A stretch of DNA of 64,000 nt, from positions 1,816,824-1,880,823 of the forward strand of contig NZ_KI911559.1 in assembly GCF_000515255.1 (NCBI RefSeq), given 5' to 3'. The position numbers and the translations under genes were made by a program. Below the pieces are notes generated by a model. The model was not told the origin of the DNA, searched no databases, and worked only from the letters and a program-made list of their open reading frames with translations. Source of the stretch: Rhodovibrio salinarum DSM 9154 (GTDB lineage: Bacteria > Pseudomonadota > Alphaproteobacteria > Kiloniellales > Rhodovibrionaceae). This document shows, in pieces, positions 27,292 to 37,152 of this stretch; position 1 is the stretch's first letter; every line of letters starts with the position of its first letter.

Positions 27292-28773
27292 ATGAGTCCC
27301 GACGCCAGCCGTCCCGCTGCACCGCAGCTGCAGGACGCCAAGTTGTTCCGCCAACAGGCCTACATCGACGGTCAGTGGGCGGATGCCGACAGTGGCGAGC
27401 GTTTCGAGGTCACCAACCCGGCCGACGGGCAGGTGATCGGCACCGCACCGTCGATGGCCGCCGGCGAGACCCGTCGGGCGATCGAGGCGGCCGACCGCGC
27501 ATTCGCCGACTGGCGCGCCAAGACCGCGAAGGAACGCGCGCAAATCCTGCGCAAGTGGTACGACCTGATCATAGCGGCGCAGAGCGATCTTGCCCAGCTG
27601 ATGACCCTGGAACAGGGCAAGCCGCTGACGGAAAGCATGGGCGAGGTGGTCTACGGCGCGTCCTTCGTCGAATGGTTCGCCGAGGAAGCCAAGCGGATCT
27701 ATGGCGACACCATCCCGCCGCATCAGTCGGACAAGCGCATTGTCGTGACCAAGGAGCCGATCGGCGTCTCCGCGGCGATTACGCCCTGGAACTTCCCGAT
27801 CGCGATGATCACCCGCAAGTGCGCGCCGGCGCTGGCGGCCGGCTGCCCGGTTGTGGTCAAGCCGGCGGAGCAGACGCCCTATTGCGCGCTGGCGCTCGCC
27901 GAGCTGGCGGAACGTGCGGGGCTCCCGGCCGGGGTGTTCAACGTCGTCACCGGCGATGCCGAGGCCGTAGGCGGCGAACTCACCTCCAACGCCACGGTGC
28001 GCAAGCTGTCGTTCACGGGCTCCACGGCCGTGGGCAAGCTGCTGATGCGCCAGTGCGCCGATACGGTGAAGAAGGTTAGCCTGGAGCTTGGCGGCAACGC
28101 GCCCTTCATCGTGTTCGAGGACGCCGATCTGGACGCTGCGGTCGAAGGCGCGATCGGCTCCAAGTTCCGCAACACCGGCCAGACCTGCGTCTGCGCCAAC
28201 CGCATCCTGGTACAGGACAGCATCTACGAGGCGTTCGCCGCCAAGATGGCGGAGAAGGTCGGAGAGATGAAGGTTGGTTCCGGCTTCGACCAGGGCATCA
28301 ATCTAGGTCCGCTGATTGATGAGGACGGCCTCAAGAAGGTCGAGGACCACGTCCGGGACGCCACCAGCAAGGGCGCCAAGATCGCTGTCGGCGGCGCCCG
28401 GCACGAGCTGGGCGGCACCTTCTTCCAGCCGACCGTGCTGACCGACGTCACCACCGACATGAAGGTGACCAACGAGGAAACCTTCGGTCCGGTCGCGCCG
28501 TTGTTCCGCTTCGGAAGCGAGGATGAGGCGGTGCGCATGGCCAACGATACGCCGTTCGGCCTGGCCGCCTACTTCTACTCGCAGAACCTGGGCCGTTGCT
28601 GGCGTGTCGGCGCCGCGCTGGAGTACGGCATCGTCGGCATCAACACCGGCATCATTTCCACCGAGGTCGCGCCCTTCGGTGGCGTCAAGGAAAGCGGCAT
28701 CGGCCGGGAGGGCTCCAAGTACGGCATCGAGGAGTACTTGGAGATCAAGTACATGTGCATGGGCGGGCTGTAA
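27292..28773 (+). CDS. gabD: NAD(P)-dependent succinate-semialdehyde dehydrogenase
   Basis: Aldehyde dehydrogenase that oxidises succinic (or glutaric) semialdehyde to the acid, the exit of the GABA shunt. It is 493 residues. The general base Glu265 is in SLELGGNAPF and the nucleophile Cys299 in GQTCVCAN, with a second Cys at 301 as in GabD. LEQGKPL, ITPWNFPIAMITRKCAPALA and the C-terminal APFGGVKESGIGREGSKYG are GabD-typical. The ribosome binding site is CAGGAG. No GABA transaminase is adjacent. A terminator-like hairpin follows. Confidence 0.93.
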   Translation: MSPDASRPAAPQLQDAKLFRQQAYIDGQWADADSGERFEVTNPADGQVIGTAPSMAAGETRRAIEAADRAFADWRAKTAKERAQILRKWYDLIIAAQSDLAQLMTLEQGKPLTESMGEVVYGASFVEWFAEEAKRIYGDTIPPHQSDKRIVVTKEPIGVSAAITPWNFPIAMITRKCAPALAAGCPVVVKPAEQTPYCALALAELAERAGLPAGVFNVVTGDAEAVGGELTSNATVRKLSFTGSTAVGKLLMRQCADTVKKVSLELGGNAPFIVFEDADLDAAVEGAIGSKFRNTGQTCVCANRILVQDSIYEAFAAKMAEKVGEMKVGSGFDQGINLGPLIDEDGLKKVEDHVRDATSKGAKIAVGGARHELGGTFFQPTVLTDVTTDMKVTNEETFGPVAPLFRFGSEDEAVRMANDTPFGLAAYFYSQNLGRCWRVGAALEYGIVGINTGIISTEVAPFGGVKESGIGREGSKYGIEEYLEIKYMCMGGL

Positions 28774-28783
28774 GCCCCCTTTG

Positions 28784-28851
28784 CTGCGGGCGGGCGCAGG
28801 GTTAGGGTCAGCGACCCGGCCGAAGGCGCCCGCCCTGCGGCCCGGTTTTTC
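28784..28851 (+). terminator. Probable terminator after gabD
   Basis: A GC-rich stem (GGGCGGGCGC at 28788-28797 against GCGCCCGCCC at 28826-28835) with a structured loop is followed by TTTTT at 28846-28850. It is 11 bases after the gabD stop and 35 bases ahead of gor. Confidence 0.55.
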
Positions 28852-28885
28852 CGCGCAATCGCCGTCCGTTTGAGGAGACCGACGC

Positions 28886-30301
28886 ATGGCTGCTTCCGCC
28901 GCCAACCCAGCATATGACTACGACCTCTTTGTCATCGGCGGCGGGTCCGGCGGGGTGCGGGCCGCGCGGATGGCGGCGATGCAGGGCAAGCGCGTGGGCC
29001 TGGCGGAAATGAGCCGCTTCGGCGGCACCTGCGTGATCCGTGGCTGCGTGCCCAAGAAGCTGCTGTCCTACGCCGCGCATGTGAGCGAGGAAATCGCGGA
29101 CGCGCATGGCTATGGCTGGTCGATCCCGGCGGGGGAGTTCGATTGGCCTACGCTGATCGCCAACAAGGACCGCGAGATCGATCGGCTGGAGGGCATCTAC
29201 CAGAAGCTGCTGGACAACGCCGGTGTGGAAGCGGTGCGCGCCCAGGCCCGGGTGATCGACGCCCACACGGTCAGCCTGTTCGACATCGAGGGCGGCGAGC
29301 GCGGGAGCGTCACCGCGGAAACGCTGTTGATCGCGGTTGGCGGCCACCCGGTGATTCCGGACATTCCTGGCCACGAGCACGGCATCACCAGCAACGAGGC
29401 CTTTCACCTGGAACAGCTTCCGAGCCACGTCACGATCGTGGGCGGTGGCTACATCGCGGTCGAGTTCGCCGGCATCTTCAACGGGCTGGGCGCCAAGGTA
29501 ACGCAGCTTTACCGCGGCGAGCAGATCCTGCGCGGTTTCGATGATGACGTCCGCGCGACGGTGGCGCATGAGATCGTCAAGAAAGGGGTCGACCTGCGCA
29601 CCCATAGCGATCCCGCCCGGATCACCGAGACCAACGATGGCCGCTACCGCGTCACGCTCAGGGACGGCAGCGGCTTCGACACCGATCTGGTGATGTTCGC
29701 CACTGGCCGGCGGCCGAACACCACCGGCCTGGGCCTGGAGCGTGCGGGCGTCAAGCTCGGCCACGGCGGCGCGGTATTGGTGGATGGCTATTCCCGCACG
29801 AACGTCGAGAATGTCTATGCCTTGGGCGACGTGACCGACCGGGTCAATCTGACCCCGGTCGCCATCGAGGAGGCGATGGCACTTGTGGACACGCTCTACA
29901 AGCAACGTCCGCGTGAAATGGACCACAATAACGTGCCGGCCGCCGTGTTCAGTCAGCCGCCGGTCGGCAAGGTCGGGCTGAGCGAAGCGGAAGCCGCGGC
30001 GCAGGGCCGCCGGTTGGAAATCTATCAGGCGAGCTTCCGTGCCATGAAGTACACGCTCTCCGGCCGGGACGAGAAAACCATGATGAAGCTGGTGGTCGAT
30101 GCCGACACGCGCGCCGTTCTGGGGGTGCATATGGTGGGCGTGGATGCGCCCGAAATCGTCCAGGGCATGGCGGTCGCGGTGAAGTGCGGCGCCACCAAGG
30201 AAGACTTCGACGCCACCGTAGGCATCCACCCGACCAGCGCGGAGGAGTTCGTCACTATGCGCGAGCCGGCGCGCACGGTCGAGAAGCAGGCGGCGGAATA
30301 G
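28886..30301 (+). CDS. gor: Glutathione-disulfide reductase
   Basis: Flavoenzyme that reduces oxidised glutathione with NADPH in the cytoplasm. It is 471 residues. The FAD-binding GGGSGG is at 18-23, the redox-active disulfide is Cys49/Cys54 in GGTCVIRGCVPKKLL, the second nucleotide site is GGGYIAVEFAGIFNGLG, and the C-terminal catalytic His is in VGIHPTSAEEF. VIRGCVPKK identifies the Gor branch rather than lipoamide dehydrogenase. TGAGGAG lies about 9 bases before the ATG. It is separated from gabD by a likely terminator. Confidence 0.95.
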   Translation: MAASAANPAYDYDLFVIGGGSGGVRAARMAAMQGKRVGLAEMSRFGGTCVIRGCVPKKLLSYAAHVSEEIADAHGYGWSIPAGEFDWPTLIANKDREIDRLEGIYQKLLDNAGVEAVRAQARVIDAHTVSLFDIEGGERGSVTAETLLIAVGGHPVIPDIPGHEHGITSNEAFHLEQLPSHVTIVGGGYIAVEFAGIFNGLGAKVTQLYRGEQILRGFDDDVRATVAHEIVKKGVDLRTHSDPARITETNDGRYRVTLRDGSGFDTDLVMFATGRRPNTTGLGLERAGVKLGHGGAVLVDGYSRTNVENVYALGDVTDRVNLTPVAIEEAMALVDTLYKQRPREMDHNNVPAAVFSQPPVGKVGLSEAEAAAQGRRLEIYQASFRAMKYTLSGRDEKTMMKLVVDADTRAVLGVHMVGVDAPEIVQGMAVAVKCGATKEDFDATVGIHPTSAEEFVTMREPARTVEKQAAE

Positions 30302-30421
30302 GTTGCGAGCCAGCGTTTTATTCGGCCGCTCTTGGCCCCGCGGGCTTTACAAACCGCACCGCTGTGGAGTTTTCTCGCGCCAGCATGACCAACAGTTAAG
30401 AAATGACGGACCGGTAGAGCG

Positions 30422-31810
30422 ATGACGCAGCACACCTGGAGCCCCGACAGCTGGCGCCAGAAGCCCGTGCGGCAGGTGCCCACCTATCCCGACAGCCAGC
30501 GGCTGAGCGAGGTGGAGCAACTGCTGTCCGGCTTTCCGCCGTTGGTGTTCGCCGGCGAGGCGCGGCAACTGAAGGACCAGTTGGCCGAGGTCGCCAACGG
30601 CAAGGCCTTCCTGTTGCAAGGCGGCGACTGTGCGGAGAGCTTCGCGGAGTTTAACGGCAACAACATCCGCGACACCTTCAAGGTGCTGCTGCAGATGGCC
30701 GTCGTGCTGACCTTTGGCGCCGCTTGTCCGGTGGTGAAGGTGGGCCGCATGGCCGGACAGTTCGCCAAGCCGCGCTCGTCGGATACCGAAACGCAGGGCA
30801 ACGTCGAGTTGCCGGCTTACCGGGGCGACATCGTCAACGCGATCGAGTTCGACGAAGCTGCGCGCAGTCCCGATCCGGATCGTCTGCTGCGCGCCTACAA
30901 CCAGGCGGCGGCGACCCTGAACCTGCTGCGTGCTTTCGCCCAGGGTGGCTTGGCCGACCTGAACCAGGTGCACCGCTGGAACCTGCAGTTCGTCTCCGGC
31001 AGCCCGCAGGGCGAGCGTTACGACGAACTGGCCCAGCGGATCGACGAGAGCCTTGCTTTCATGCGCGCTTGCGGCATCACCAGCGATAAGGTGCCGCAGA
31101 TGCAGGAGACCGACTTCTACACCTCGCATGAGGCGTTGCTGCTGAACTACGAGCAGGCGTTCACGCGCGTCGATAGCTTGTCGGGCGATTGGTACGACTG
31201 CTCGGCGCACATGGTCTGGATCGGCGACCGTACCCGTGACCTCGACGAGGCGCATGTCGAATTCATGCGCGGAATCAACAACCCGATCGGCTTGAAGTGT
31301 GGGCCGAGCATGGAGCCGGATGAGCTGCTCAAGCTCCTGGACAAGCTGAACCCACGGAACGAGCCGGGACGGATCACCCTGATCAGCCGTATGGGGGCGG
31401 ATAAGGTTCAGGAGCGTTTGCCCCAGTTGGTCCGGGCGGTGCAGAAATCCGGCCACAGCGTGGTCTGGTCGTGCGACCCGATGCACGGCAATACGCTCAA
31501 GGCCGGTAGCGGCTTCAAGACCCGCCCGTTCGACAAGATCCTGTCGGAGGTGAAGTCCTTCTTCGCCGTCCACCGGGCAGAAGGCTCTTACGCCGGCGGC
31601 GTCCATTTCGAGATGACCGGTCAGGACGTTACCGAGTGCATCGGCGGCGCGCAGGCGATCAGCGAGGATCGGCTGGGTGATCGCTACAACACCTATTGCG
31701 ACCCGCGTTTGAACGCCAATCAGGCGCTCGAGCTTGCCTTCCTGACCGCGCAGGAGTTGAAGGCCGACCGGGAAGCCAAGAACGGCGGCGGCCTGGCCGC
31801 GGCCTCCTAG
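30422..31810 (+). CDS. Class II 3-deoxy-7-phosphoheptulonate synthase
   Basis: First enzyme of the shikimate pathway, condensing phosphoenolpyruvate with erythrose 4-phosphate. The 462-residue protein is the plant/AroA-II type, with no relation to E. coli AroF/G/H. Hallmarks are the N-terminal [19 protein letters not shown], the metal/substrate block [44 protein letters not shown] and [19 protein letters not shown]-type sequence. It begins 120 bases after gor. The ribosome binding site is modest (GGTAGAG). No aromatic-pathway neighbours are seen. Confidence 0.95.
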   Translation: MTQHTWSPDSWRQKPVRQVPTYPDSQRLSEVEQLLSGFPPLVFAGEARQLKDQLAEVANGKAFLLQGGDCAESFAEFNGNNIRDTFKVLLQMAVVLTFGAACPVVKVGRMAGQFAKPRSSDTETQGNVELPAYRGDIVNAIEFDEAARSPDPDRLLRAYNQAAATLNLLRAFAQGGLADLNQVHRWNLQFVSGSPQGERYDELAQRIDESLAFMRACGITSDKVPQMQETDFYTSHEALLLNYEQAFTRVDSLSGDWYDCSAHMVWIGDRTRDLDEAHVEFMRGINNPIGLKCGPSMEPDELLKLLDKLNPRNEPGRITLISRMGADKVQERLPQLVRAVQKSGHSVVWSCDPMHGNTLKAGSGFKTRPFDKILSEVKSFFAVHRAEGSYAGGVHFEMTGQDVTECIGGAQAISEDRLGDRYNTYCDPRLNANQALELAFLTAQELKADREAKNGGGLAAAS

Positions 31811-31927
31811 GTCGGGCGGCTGCTGGACGGCCACGGACAAGCCGTTCGGCAGGTGCTTACCGTATTGGGACCGGCGCTGCGCCGTGGCAGAAGCGGGCAG
31901 CGATCTTGAAGTTTGGGGGATAGCTGC

Positions 31928-33166
31928 GTGGCCGAGGACGCAGGCATGCCGGGAAACGGCCCGCGCGATGGGCGCACGGACGAGCCGGATACGCCGGCAG
32001 GCACCGGATCGCAAACGGTTGACGTGGCGCGCAGCCCGGCGCGCGGCTGGCCGAAGGACGACCAGGGCATCGCCGACTGGACCGACGTTTACTTCAAGCG
32101 CACGAAGGAGGCGGTGCAGCACTTCGGCGACTGTGAGGTGACGTACGCCGTGTTCATGCGCCGGCCCGTAATCTCCGCGCCGCGGCTGGCGCTTGACTGG
32201 CTGCACGATGTGGCTGAACGCCGAGGGTTCGAAGTCGAGCTCGACGTGCGCCATCCGGAAGGTACCTGGGTCGGCGCGGGCGAGCCTATTCTCTACCTGA
32301 CCGGCCCGCTCAGCCATCTGGTCGATCTGGAGACGATCCTGTTGGGCAAGCTGGGGCCGCCGTGCGTGGCGGCTTACAACGCCTATACGATGTGCTCCGA
32401 CCTGCCGCAGGTTGCCTTCCTGGCGATGGACGCGCGCCACTGCGCGGGTACGGAGATGGCCGATCTGATGGCCTATGCCGCCCACGTCGGCTCCGAACGG
32501 GCCCACCGGGAAGTCGGGGCGACCGGTTTCGTCGCCAACGCCACCGACGCGACCGCGCATTATTTCGGGCAGGCGGCCGGCAAGGGAACCATGCCCCATG
32601 CCTTTATCGGCTACGCCGGCTCGACCGTGCGTGCGGCCGAATTGTTCGTCGGCGCCTTTCCGAAGGAGCCGCTGGTCGTCTTGGTCGATTACTATGGCCG
32701 GGAGATCACGGACACGCTCGACGTCTGCCGCCGCTTCCCGGAGAAAGCAAAGGCCGGCGAGATTTCGATCCGTATCGACGTCGCCGGCAGCCGATTCATG
32801 GAGGGCATGGACCCCGCCACCTCCTACGCGGTGCTTGAGCGGAACTGTCCGCAGTGCATCCGTGGCTACCGCACGGAAGATGAGTTGCGCTATCTGGTCG
32901 GTGCGGGCACCAGTGCGGCGGCGATCTGGCGGATGCGTGAGGTGCTGGACCAGCACGGCTTTAGCCAAGTGAAGATCGTCGCGTCTTCGGGGTTCGGCCC
33001 GGCCAAGTGCCGGGTCATGGCCGCCGCCAATGCCCCGATCGACGTGATCGGCACGGGGAGTTATCTGCCGGAAAAGTGGACCGAGACCTACGCCACCGCC
33101 GACGTCGTCGAATACGATGGCAAGCCGAGCGTCAAGCTGGGTCGCGAGTTCCTGCTGCGGAAATAA
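31928..33166 (+). CDS. Nicotinate phosphoribosyltransferase-like protein
   Basis: A 412-residue protein of the NAPRTase family, which makes nicotinate mononucleotide in NAD salvage. WTDVYFKRTKEAVQHFGDCE and YAVFMRRPVISAPRLALDWL match the N-terminal domain; DARHCAGTEMADLMAYAAHV, VGATGFVANAT and ASSGFGPAKCRV lie in the phosphoribosyl-binding barrel; GTGSYLPEKW is near the end. The GTG at 31928 has GGGGGAT upstream; a TTG at 31913 is possible. The first ~35 residues are polar and variable. Nicotinate is the likely substrate, but nicotinamide or quinolinate specificity cannot be excluded by reading alone. Confidence 0.85.
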   Translation: MAEDAGMPGNGPRDGRTDEPDTPAGTGSQTVDVARSPARGWPKDDQGIADWTDVYFKRTKEAVQHFGDCEVTYAVFMRRPVISAPRLALDWLHDVAERRGFEVELDVRHPEGTWVGAGEPILYLTGPLSHLVDLETILLGKLGPPCVAAYNAYTMCSDLPQVAFLAMDARHCAGTEMADLMAYAAHVGSERAHREVGATGFVANATDATAHYFGQAAGKGTMPHAFIGYAGSTVRAAELFVGAFPKEPLVVLVDYYGREITDTLDVCRRFPEKAKAGEISIRIDVAGSRFMEGMDPATSYAVLERNCPQCIRGYRTEDELRYLVGAGTSAAAIWRMREVLDQHGFSQVKIVASSGFGPAKCRVMAAANAPIDVIGTGSYLPEKWTETYATADVVEYDGKPSVKLGREFLLRK

Positions 33167-33450
33167 CCTTTGGGCTCGCTCTAAGCGGGCGTGGACTGCC
33201 GGGTTCAACGCACGAAGTCGTGTACGCCAGTGGCATGACAGCCGAACCAATCTCCGGTATGATTTGGAATGGAAACGCTCGGCGCGATGCCGTGTTTTTT
33301 ACGGTACTGAGTCGAACCGCGGCTGGGAAAACACCTCAGACGGCAATATCGTGACCGGCCGAAGCCAGCTTGGCGATTCCGGTGCCAACGGCACGCTCAG
33401 GCAGAAACGACAACGACCAGGCACCGACGCAGAACGGGGAGGAAAGCACG

Positions 33451-34245
33451 ATGGCGCGTGAAGCGACCATGCCGCTTGAAGATGCCCGCGAGCACCAGCG
33501 TGTGTTCGTTCGTCAGATTACCCGTGACGATCTGCGCGACGCGCTGGACAAGGGGGCGCACGACTTCTTCCAGAAGCCCACCCATGTGGTCTTCCTGGTG
33601 GCGATCTATCCCATCGTAGCGCTGGTGCTCAGTCGGCTCACTTTCGGATACGAGATCCTGCCGATCCTGTTCCCGCTGGCAGCTGGCTTCGCCTTGCTGG
33701 GACCGGTAGCGGCGATCGGCCTGTACGAATTGAGCCGCCGGCGCGAGAAGGGCGAGCAGCCGTCCTGGTACGACGCCTTCAAGGTCCTGCAATCGCCCGC
33801 ACTCAAAAGCATCATCGGTCTTGGCGCGATCCTGGCGGTCGTCTTCGTCCTTTGGCTTGCTGTCGCTTGGCTGATCTTTGCGGCGACGCTGGGGGCTGCG
33901 CCACCATCGGTGACCGGCTTCCTAGGTGTGGTCTTCACCACCGCCGAAGGCTGGACCATGATGATCATCGGTAATTTGGTGGGGGCGCTGTTCGCCTTCG
34001 TCGTGCTGGTGATCAGCTGGATCTCCTTTCCGATGATTATCGACCAGCACGTCGACGTGGCCACGGCCGTGAAGACATCGCTGCGCGCGGTGGTCGGGAA
34101 CCCGGTGCCGGCGATCACCTGGGGACTGATCGTGGTTGCCGGGCTGGTCCTGGGGTCGCTGCCGCTGTTCGTTGGCTTGGCCATCACCCTGCCGGTGCTG
34201 GGGCACGCCACTTGGCACGTCTACCGCAAGCTGGTCAGCTTCTAA
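33451..34245 (+). CDS. DUF2189 integral membrane protein
   Basis: A 264-residue inner-membrane protein with about six hydrophobic segments, starting at VVFLVAIYPIVALVLSRLTF. The N-terminal cytoplasmic stretch (RQITRDDLRDALDKGAHDFF) and the motifs GPVAAIGLYELSRRREKGE and SFPMIIDQHVDVATAVKTSL fit the DUF2189 family of uncharacterised proteins, sometimes linked to cytochrome c oxidase loci. The ATG at 33451 has a strong GGGGAGGA upstream; an in-frame earlier start at 33370 has none. It is convergent with the SDR gene. Function is unknown. Confidence 0.8.
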   Translation: MAREATMPLEDAREHQRVFVRQITRDDLRDALDKGAHDFFQKPTHVVFLVAIYPIVALVLSRLTFGYEILPILFPLAAGFALLGPVAAIGLYELSRRREKGEQPSWYDAFKVLQSPALKSIIGLGAILAVVFVLWLAVAWLIFAATLGAAPPSVTGFLGVVFTTAEGWTMMIIGNLVGALFAFVVLVISWISFPMIIDQHVDVATAVKTSLRAVVGNPVPAITWGLIVVAGLVLGSLPLFVGLAITLPVLGHATWHVYRKLVSF

Positions 34246-34284
34246 GCGCTCTACCCGCAGATCGGTCTGCGATGCCACCACGGC

Positions 34285-35013
34285 TCACCAGGGCAGCGGG
34301 GTACCATCGTGGTTGAAAAAGCCCCCGCTGTCCGCGCTTTCCAATCGATCGATCACGTTGAGAAGGCGTGTCGCTGTCTCTGCCGAAGACCGTACGGTTA
34401 GGCCGGTCTTGCTGAAAGGCTCGGACAAGGCGGTGTCCGTCGTTCCCGGGTGGATCGCCACGCACAGCGTCTCCCCCTGTCGGCGCGACAGCTCGATCGC
34501 GGCGGTGCGCACCAACTGATTCAACGCCGCTTTGGAAGCGCGGTAGGAATACCAACCGCCGAAATGGTTATCAGTAATCGACCCGACCTTGGCCGATAGG
34601 GTCGCGAAGGCGGCTTTGCCGGTCCGGGGTAACAGCGGCAGGATGTGCTTCATCATCATCGCCGGCCCGATCGCGTTGACCGCGAAGGCGTGGGCCATAT
34701 GCGCGGGGTCGAGCCGTCGGTAGCTCTTCTCCGGGCCGCCGTGGTCGCGATCGTGCAGGAAGCCGGTGCAGTCCAGCACCAGACGGATTGGCAGGTCGTC
34801 GGCCTGCACCCATTCGACGGCGGCCTGGATGCTTGTCTCATCGGTAATGTCGATTGGCGGGTTACTGCGCCGGGAAAGCGCGTGCACGATCTTGAAACGG
34901 CCGCTGGCCCTGAGCGCGTCGACGCTGGCATGGCCGATCCCGCCGCTCGCCCCGATCACAACTGCAATGCCGTCGTCGGGAAAGCTGGAGAGGTTGGGAA
35001 ACTGCGCTATCAT
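34285..35013 (-). CDS. Short-chain dehydrogenase/reductase family protein
   Basis: A 242-residue NAD(P)-dependent oxidoreductase of the SDR family. The cofactor motif is GASGGIGHA near the N-terminus and the active site YSYRASKAALNQL supplies Tyr and Lys. The Ser of the triad is probably in TLSAKVGSI. LDCTGFLHDRDHGGPEKSYR resembles the small C-factor-like SDR group. The ATG at 35013 was chosen over an in-frame start at 35076, which adds a polar tail; neither has a clear Shine-Dalgarno sequence. It is divergent from the histidine kinase. Substrate is unknown. Confidence 0.85.
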   Translation of the reverse strand: MIAQFPNLSSFPDDGIAVVIGASGGIGHASVDALRASGRFKIVHALSRRSNPPIDITDETSIQAAVEWVQADDLPIRLVLDCTGFLHDRDHGGPEKSYRRLDPAHMAHAFAVNAIGPAMMMKHILPLLPRTGKAAFATLSAKVGSITDNHFGGWYSYRASKAALNQLVRTAAIELSRRQGETLCVAIHPGTTDTALSEPFSKTGLTVRSSAETATRLLNVIDRLESADSGGFFNHDGTPLPW

Positions 35014-35176
35014 GCAGGAGTAGCTAGGGCTTTTCGATTGCGTGTCCACGCAAGCCAGTGGGTGCGGCACGTCCATGACGACCGACTCACCGCAGATTCA
35101 CGACCTTAAGTCCTCTTTAAGTGAACGGCGGGTTACACTTTCGACTGAATCCTATACGAGAGACGGGCGTGAAATT

Positions 35177-37087
35177 ATGCACGCGGCGGGGCAGGGCTTG
35201 ATCGGCCTAAGCGGCTTGGTGGACTGGATCACACGCGGGTTGCCGGCGGTCGTGGTGGTGATCGGGATCGCCTCGGCCACGTTGCTCGCCCGTGAACTCG
35301 ACACCCGCGCCAACCAGCGCGCTGCCGCCGAATTCCAGCTGGAAACCGAGCGTGTCACGGCGCTGCTCAGTCTACAGGCCGACCGGCTGGAACAGCTCCT
35401 GCGCGGCACGGCCGCCTTCCTGGCAACCGATAGCACGGTCACGGCCGGCGCCTTTCACAATTACGTCGATAGCCTGGATCTGGTCGAACGCTTCCCCGGG
35501 GTGCGTGCGCTCGCCTTTAACCGCCGCATGCGTCCGGCAGATGAAACGGCGTTGCGCCGCCAACTTGTGAGCGATCCGACTCGCGCGGAGCTATCGTACC
35601 CGGCGTTCGAGGTCTGGCCCGAGACGGAGCAGAAGGTCCGCTTCCCCGCGATCTTGGTCGAACCGCAGCTCGGTAACAGTCAGGTGTTTGGGTATGACAT
35701 CTGGAGCGATCCCGACCGGCGGGCGGCGGCTTGGCAGGCGCTTGCCACCGGTCGACTTCAGGCGACGGCACCGGTGGTGCTATCGCAGGACGCCGGGCAA
35801 AGCCGTGTCAGCCAGGTGCTCGTGATGCCGGTGATCCGGCTCGCCAGCCTTGCGGAAACCGGGGCTGCGAGCGTACCGCAGTTCATCGGGTTCATAACCT
35901 CGGGCGTCAGCGTCGATGCGATGGTGTCCGGCGCTCCGGCCGCCGATCTGTTTCGGCGCACGGGCCTGAGCGTGTATGACGCCGGTCCACTCGACGTGCC
36001 CGAGGCGCAGCGCCCGCCCGCGCAACCGTTGGCGTTGTTCGACGCCACCGCAAAGGCCGAGGGCGCCCCGGAGCATACCAGCGAGATCACGTTCGCAGGT
36101 CGGCGCTGGGTGCTCAGCTTTAACGGCGAGGAGGCCTTCCACACACCTGTTCAGGAAGCGCTGACCTACGGCACTTTTCTGGGCGGCTCGGCGTTGAGCC
36201 TGCTGCTGGCTTTGCTCATCCAGCGCCTGACGAGCGAACGTCGGCGGCTGCGTGCCCAGGTGGCCGTCCGAGCGGCGGAATTACGGGGCGTCAACGCCGA
36301 GCTGCGCCACCGACTGGAAGAGATGAATGCGGCAATCCACGCCAAGTCACAGTTCCTTGCCAGCGTGAGCCACGAACTGCGCACCCCACTGAACGCAATC
36401 ATCGGCTTTTCCGAGATGTTGCAGTCGGAAGTGTTCGGGGCGTTGGGCAGCGCCAAGAATCGCGAATACGTGGATGACATCCACGCCGCTGGCGGGCGGC
36501 TGCTTTCCCAGGTCAATCAGTTGCTGGATCTGTCGCGGATCGAAGCGGGAGGGCGTGAGCTTCAGGACCAACCAGTCGACGTCGCCGCCGCGCTGTATCG
36601 TTGCCGTCAGTTGGTCACCCACATGAGCCATGGCGCTGGTCCTGCCGCCGAGCGGGCCAAGGTCCATGTGGAGGTTCCCCCCGACAAGCCGATGCTGCGC
36701 GCGGACGCGGATTCGATCGACCAGATCCTGCTCAACCTGGCGAGTAACGCGGTCAAGTTCTCGCCGCCCGGTGCGCTGGTACGGCTGGTTGCGGACTATG
36801 ACGACGACGGCGGTATCCGGTTGCGGGTGATCGATCAGGGGCCCGGCATTCCGGCCGATCATCAAGCCAAGATCACCGAACCATTCTATCAGGTCGCCGA
36901 CCAGCATTCGCGCGCGACCGAGGGCAGCGGCTTGGGGCTGACGATCGTCGACCGGCTGGCCCGGGCGCACGGCGCGCGCTTACTGACCGACAGTGTCCTA
37001 GGGCAGGGCACATCCATAAGCGTGCATTTCCCGTCGGACCGGACGATCCGGGAGACGCGGGACACTGCGCATCTGGCCACGGGGTGA
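35177..37087 (+). CDS. CHASE-domain sensor histidine kinase
   Basis: A 636-residue membrane kinase. The N-terminal helix LPAVVVVIGIASATLLARE is followed by a periplasmic CHASE1-type domain (~35-310; FPGVRALAFNRRM is typical), a second membrane helix (~333-350, LGGSALSLLLALLIQRL), a coiled-coil linker, the dimerisation box with His399 (FLASVSHELRTPLNAIIGFS) and the ATPase domain: N-box DQILLNLASNAVKFSP, DQGPGIP and GSGLGLTIV. The start at 35177 is the last ATG before the helix; 35042 and 35075 are alternatives without a binding site. No response regulator is adjacent. Its stop may overlap a GTG of the DUF3305 gene, so it could belong to the formate dehydrogenase transcript. Confidence 0.85.
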   Translation: MHAAGQGLIGLSGLVDWITRGLPAVVVVIGIASATLLARELDTRANQRAAAEFQLETERVTALLSLQADRLEQLLRGTAAFLATDSTVTAGAFHNYVDSLDLVERFPGVRALAFNRRMRPADETALRRQLVSDPTRAELSYPAFEVWPETEQKVRFPAILVEPQLGNSQVFGYDIWSDPDRRAAAWQALATGRLQATAPVVLSQDAGQSRVSQVLVMPVIRLASLAETGAASVPQFIGFITSGVSVDAMVSGAPAADLFRRTGLSVYDAGPLDVPEAQRPPAQPLALFDATAKAEGAPEHTSEITFAGRRWVLSFNGEEAFHTPVQEALTYGTFLGGSALSLLLALLIQRLTSERRRLRAQVAVRAAELRGVNAELRHRLEEMNAAIHAKSQFLASVSHELRTPLNAIIGFSEMLQSEVFGALGSAKNREYVDDIHAAGGRLLSQVNQLLDLSRIEAGGRELQDQPVDVAAALYRCRQLVTHMSHGAGPAAERAKVHVEVPPDKPMLRADADSIDQILLNLASNAVKFSPPGALVRLVADYDDDGGIRLRVIDQGPGIPADHQAKITEPFYQVADQHSRATEGSGLGLTIVDRLARAHGARLLTDSVLGQGTSISVHFPSDRTIRETRDTAHLATG

Positions 37088-37152
37088 ACCGACCGTTCGC
37101 CAAACTTGGTCTTCCGACTCCAATCCCCATACGATATGGCAGCGTGTCGACA

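Noticed and set aside
30347-33250. 967-codon minus-strand frame across aroG-type and NAPRTase-like genes
   Set aside because: It covers two confident forward genes, has no domain-like text and is a GC-bias shadow.
34256-34271. Hairpin CGCAGA/TCTGCG between convergent DUF2189 and SDR genes
   Set aside because: Six-base stem without a T-run on either strand; not enough to call a terminator.
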